In this document: in pieces, positions 5,429 to 6,547 of the stretch
Layout: every line of letters begins with the position of its first letter
Numbering within the stretch: the stretch's first letter is position 1
Origin: Desulfobulbaceae bacterium
Lineage (GTDB): Bacteria; Desulfobacterota; Desulfobulbia; Desulfobulbales; Desulfurivibrionaceae
NCBI GenBank assembly: GCA_003557565.1
Contig: PWOG01000249.1
Coordinates: 1 to 6,547, forward strand
Length of the DNA stretch: 6,547 nucleotides
Direction of reading: 5' to 3'
Notes under the pieces: model-generated
Told to the model about the DNA's origin: nothing
Databases searched by the model: none
The model's input: only the letters and a program-made list of their open reading frames with translations
Translations under genes and position numbers: made by a program

Positions 5429-6070
5429 ATGCAAATCACCCAGTTCACCGTAGGCAGCATGGGAGTATGCTGCTATGTCCTGGCCTGCGAAAACTCCGGC
5501 CAGGCCCTGGCCATCGATCCCGGCGGCGATGAACAGCTCATCCTGGACCATTGCCGGCAGAACAATCTGCAGCTGTCGCTGCTGCTCTGCACCCATGGTC
5601 ATCCCGACCATGTGGCGGCCAACGGGGCGCTCCAGGAGGCCACCGGGGCGGAGATCGTGATGCACCGCGAAGATGCCGAGTTTTTTGCCAAGCCGGAAGT
5701 AACCCAGTATTTTTCCATGCTGGGGCTGCCCCCGTCGCCGCCGCCCAACCGCCTGGTGGCCGATGGCGATACCATCGAACTCGGCGACATCAAGCTGGAG
5801 GTGGTCCACACCCCCGGCCACACCCCCGGCGGGGTCTGTTTTTACTCCGCCCCCAACCTGTTCAGCGGCGACAGCCTCTTTGTCGGGGCGGTGGGGCGGA
5901 CCGACTTTCCCGGCGGCGACACCGCCACCCTGATCGACTCCATCCGGCGGCGTCTGTTGACCCTGCCCCCGGAAACCGTGGTTTGGCCCGGCCACGGCTA
6001 CGGCGGCTCTCGCTCCACCATCGGCGAGGAGGCGGCGGATAACCCCTTCCTGCAGGAAAAATGGTATTAA
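5429..6070 (+). CDS. MBL-fold metallo-hydrolase, glyoxalase II-like (YcbL type)
   Basis: A 213-residue cytoplasmic metallo-beta-lactamase-fold enzyme. The metal-binding motif THGHPDH supplies His56, His58, Asp60 and His61. Further ligands are His131 (HTPGHTPGG), the bridging Asp148 (FSGDSLF) and His189 (WPGHG), so the binuclear site is complete. Length and the GDSLFVGAVGRTDFPGGD stretch fit the short hydroxyacylglutathione-hydrolase-like group that lacks the C-terminal glutathione-binding domain of classic GloB. It therefore probably hydrolyses a thioester, substrate unknown. I chose the ATG at 5429 because AGGTG lies 5 bp upstream and the family N-terminus begins there; an in-frame upstream start at 5306 would add a Pro/Arg-rich segment read out of frame through the mrp tail. 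It begins 28 bp after mrp, indicating co-transcription. Confidence 0.9.
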   Translation: MQITQFTVGSMGVCCYVLACENSGQALAIDPGGDEQLILDHCRQNNLQLSLLLCTHGHPDHVAANGALQEATGAEIVMHREDAEFFAKPEVTQYFSMLGLPPSPPPNRLVADGDTIELGDIKLEVVHTPGHTPGGVCFYSAPNLFSGDSLFVGAVGRTDFPGGDTATLIDSIRRRLLTLPPETVVWPGHGYGGSRSTIGEEAADNPFLQEKWY

Positions 6071-6081
6071 ACGGGATTGCC

Positions 6082-6096
6082 CTGCCGGCTCGGCAG
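6082..6096 (+). other. Small hairpin between the MBL gene and selB
   Basis: CTGCCG (6082-6087) and CGGCAG (6091-6096) pair perfectly around a 3-base loop, 12 bp after the MBL stop codon. Only TCATT follows, not a U-tract, so strong termination is unlikely. It may attenuate, pause or mark a processing site before selB. Confidence 0.4.
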
Positions 6097-6133
6097 TCAT
6101 TGGGGCCGGAAAACATCATCGAGGTAGGCGCCG

Positions 6134-6547
6134 ATGCGTGAAATAGTCCTTGGCACCGCCGGTCATGTCGACCACGGCAAGACCAGCCTGATCCGTGCCC
6201 TCACCGGCACCGACACCGATCGCCTGAAGGAGGAGAAGGCCCGGGGGATCACCATTGAACTGGGATTTGCCTTTCTCGATCTGCCCAGCGGCCATTGCCT
6301 GGGGATTGTCGATGTTCCCGGCCATGAGCGCTTTGTCCGCAACATGGTGGCGGGCGCCTCGGGTATCGATCTGATGGCCCTGGTGGTGGCGGCGGATGAA
6401 GGGATCATGCCCCAGACCCGGGAACATTTCGAGATCTGCCGGCTGCTGGGGGTCGAGCAGGGCCTGTTGGTCATCACCAAAAAGGACATGGTGGACCCGG
6501 AATGGCTGGAACTGGTCGAAGACGAGGTCCGGGAGTTTGTCCAGGGC
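6134..6547 (+). CDS. selB: Selenocysteine-specific elongation factor SelB (N-terminal part)
   Basis: The first 138 residues of SelB, the GTPase that brings Sec-tRNA(Sec) to ribosomes stalled at a UGA followed by a SECIS hairpin. The GTP-binding motifs are all visible: G1 GHVDHGKT (10-17), switch I RGITIELGF (38-46), G3 DVPGHE (60-65) and G4 TKKD (115-118), the last being the SelB form of NKxD. The N-terminus and the EEKARGITIELGF stretch separate it from EF-Tu. A strong GAGGT lies 8 bp before the ATG. The frame is open to the window edge, so the rest of the GTPase-like domains and the C-terminal winged helices that bind SECIS are outside. It follows the MBL gene by 63 bp on the same strand. 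Its presence implies that the organism makes selenoproteins. Confidence 0.96.
   Translation, partial: MREIVLGTAGHVDHGKTSLIRALTGTDTDRLKEEKARGITIELGFAFLDLPSGHCLGIVDVPGHERFVRNMVAGASGIDLMALVVAADEGIMPQTREHFEICRLLGVEQGLLVITKKDMVDPEWLELVEDEVREFVQG

Noticed and set aside
5398..5430. TGA of mrp read as selenocysteine, given selB nearby and the tail CDC before it
   Set aside because: No SECIS-like hairpin follows the TGA, and read-through would enter the MBL gene in the wrong frame. TGA is best read as stop.
4393..6119. Minus-strand open frames opposite mrp and the MBL gene (4393-5460, 5264-6100)
   Set aside because: They are antisense to genes with complete catalytic motifs and show no motif of their own.

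Overview
The window is GC-rich (a short AT-rich patch excepted) and carries genes typical of an anaerobic, selenoprotein-making bacterium. These are a B12-dependent class II ribonucleotide reductase (nrdJ), a Mrp/NBP35-type Fe-S P-loop ATPase with extra cysteines, a glyoxalase-II-like metallo-hydrolase and the start of selB. This mix and the protein flavour suggest a deltaproteobacterial (Desulfobacterota-like) sulfate or sulfur metaboliser. That placement is inference; no rRNA or other marker is present.

Layout. Positions 1-234 hold a 105-bp tandem repeat: two full copies, a short third start, then an inverted copy of part of the unit. It ends 3 bp from the nrdJ stop codon and may continue beyond the left edge. 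nrdJ fills 238-3633 on the minus strand. Its product is 1131 residues, of which 376 (289-664) are an in-frame intein with a two-motif LAGLIDADG endonuclease. The intein sits directly before the catalytic thiyl-radical cysteine, so that cysteine is also the +1 residue of splicing.

Positions 3634-3869 are a divergent control region. It holds back-to-back promoter candidates and two NrdR-box-like sites exactly 32 bp apart. Their position suggests that deoxynucleotide-sensing repression by NrdR controls nrdJ and perhaps the divergent gene. The nrdJ transcript would have a leader of about 165 nt containing a GC-rich foldable block.

On the plus strand, 3870-4298 encodes a small membrane-anchored gamma-glutamylcyclotransferase-fold protein. 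After a 136-bp gap with a candidate promoter comes a probable operon: mrp (4435-5400), the MBL-fold hydrolase (5429-6070) and selB (6134 to the right edge, truncated). Spacings are 28 and 63 bp, and each gene has its own ribosome binding site. mrp would serve Fe-S cluster delivery and selB selenocysteine insertion at UGA. The MBL protein probably hydrolyses a thioester.

I found no CRISPR array, tRNA, rRNA or insertion sequence.
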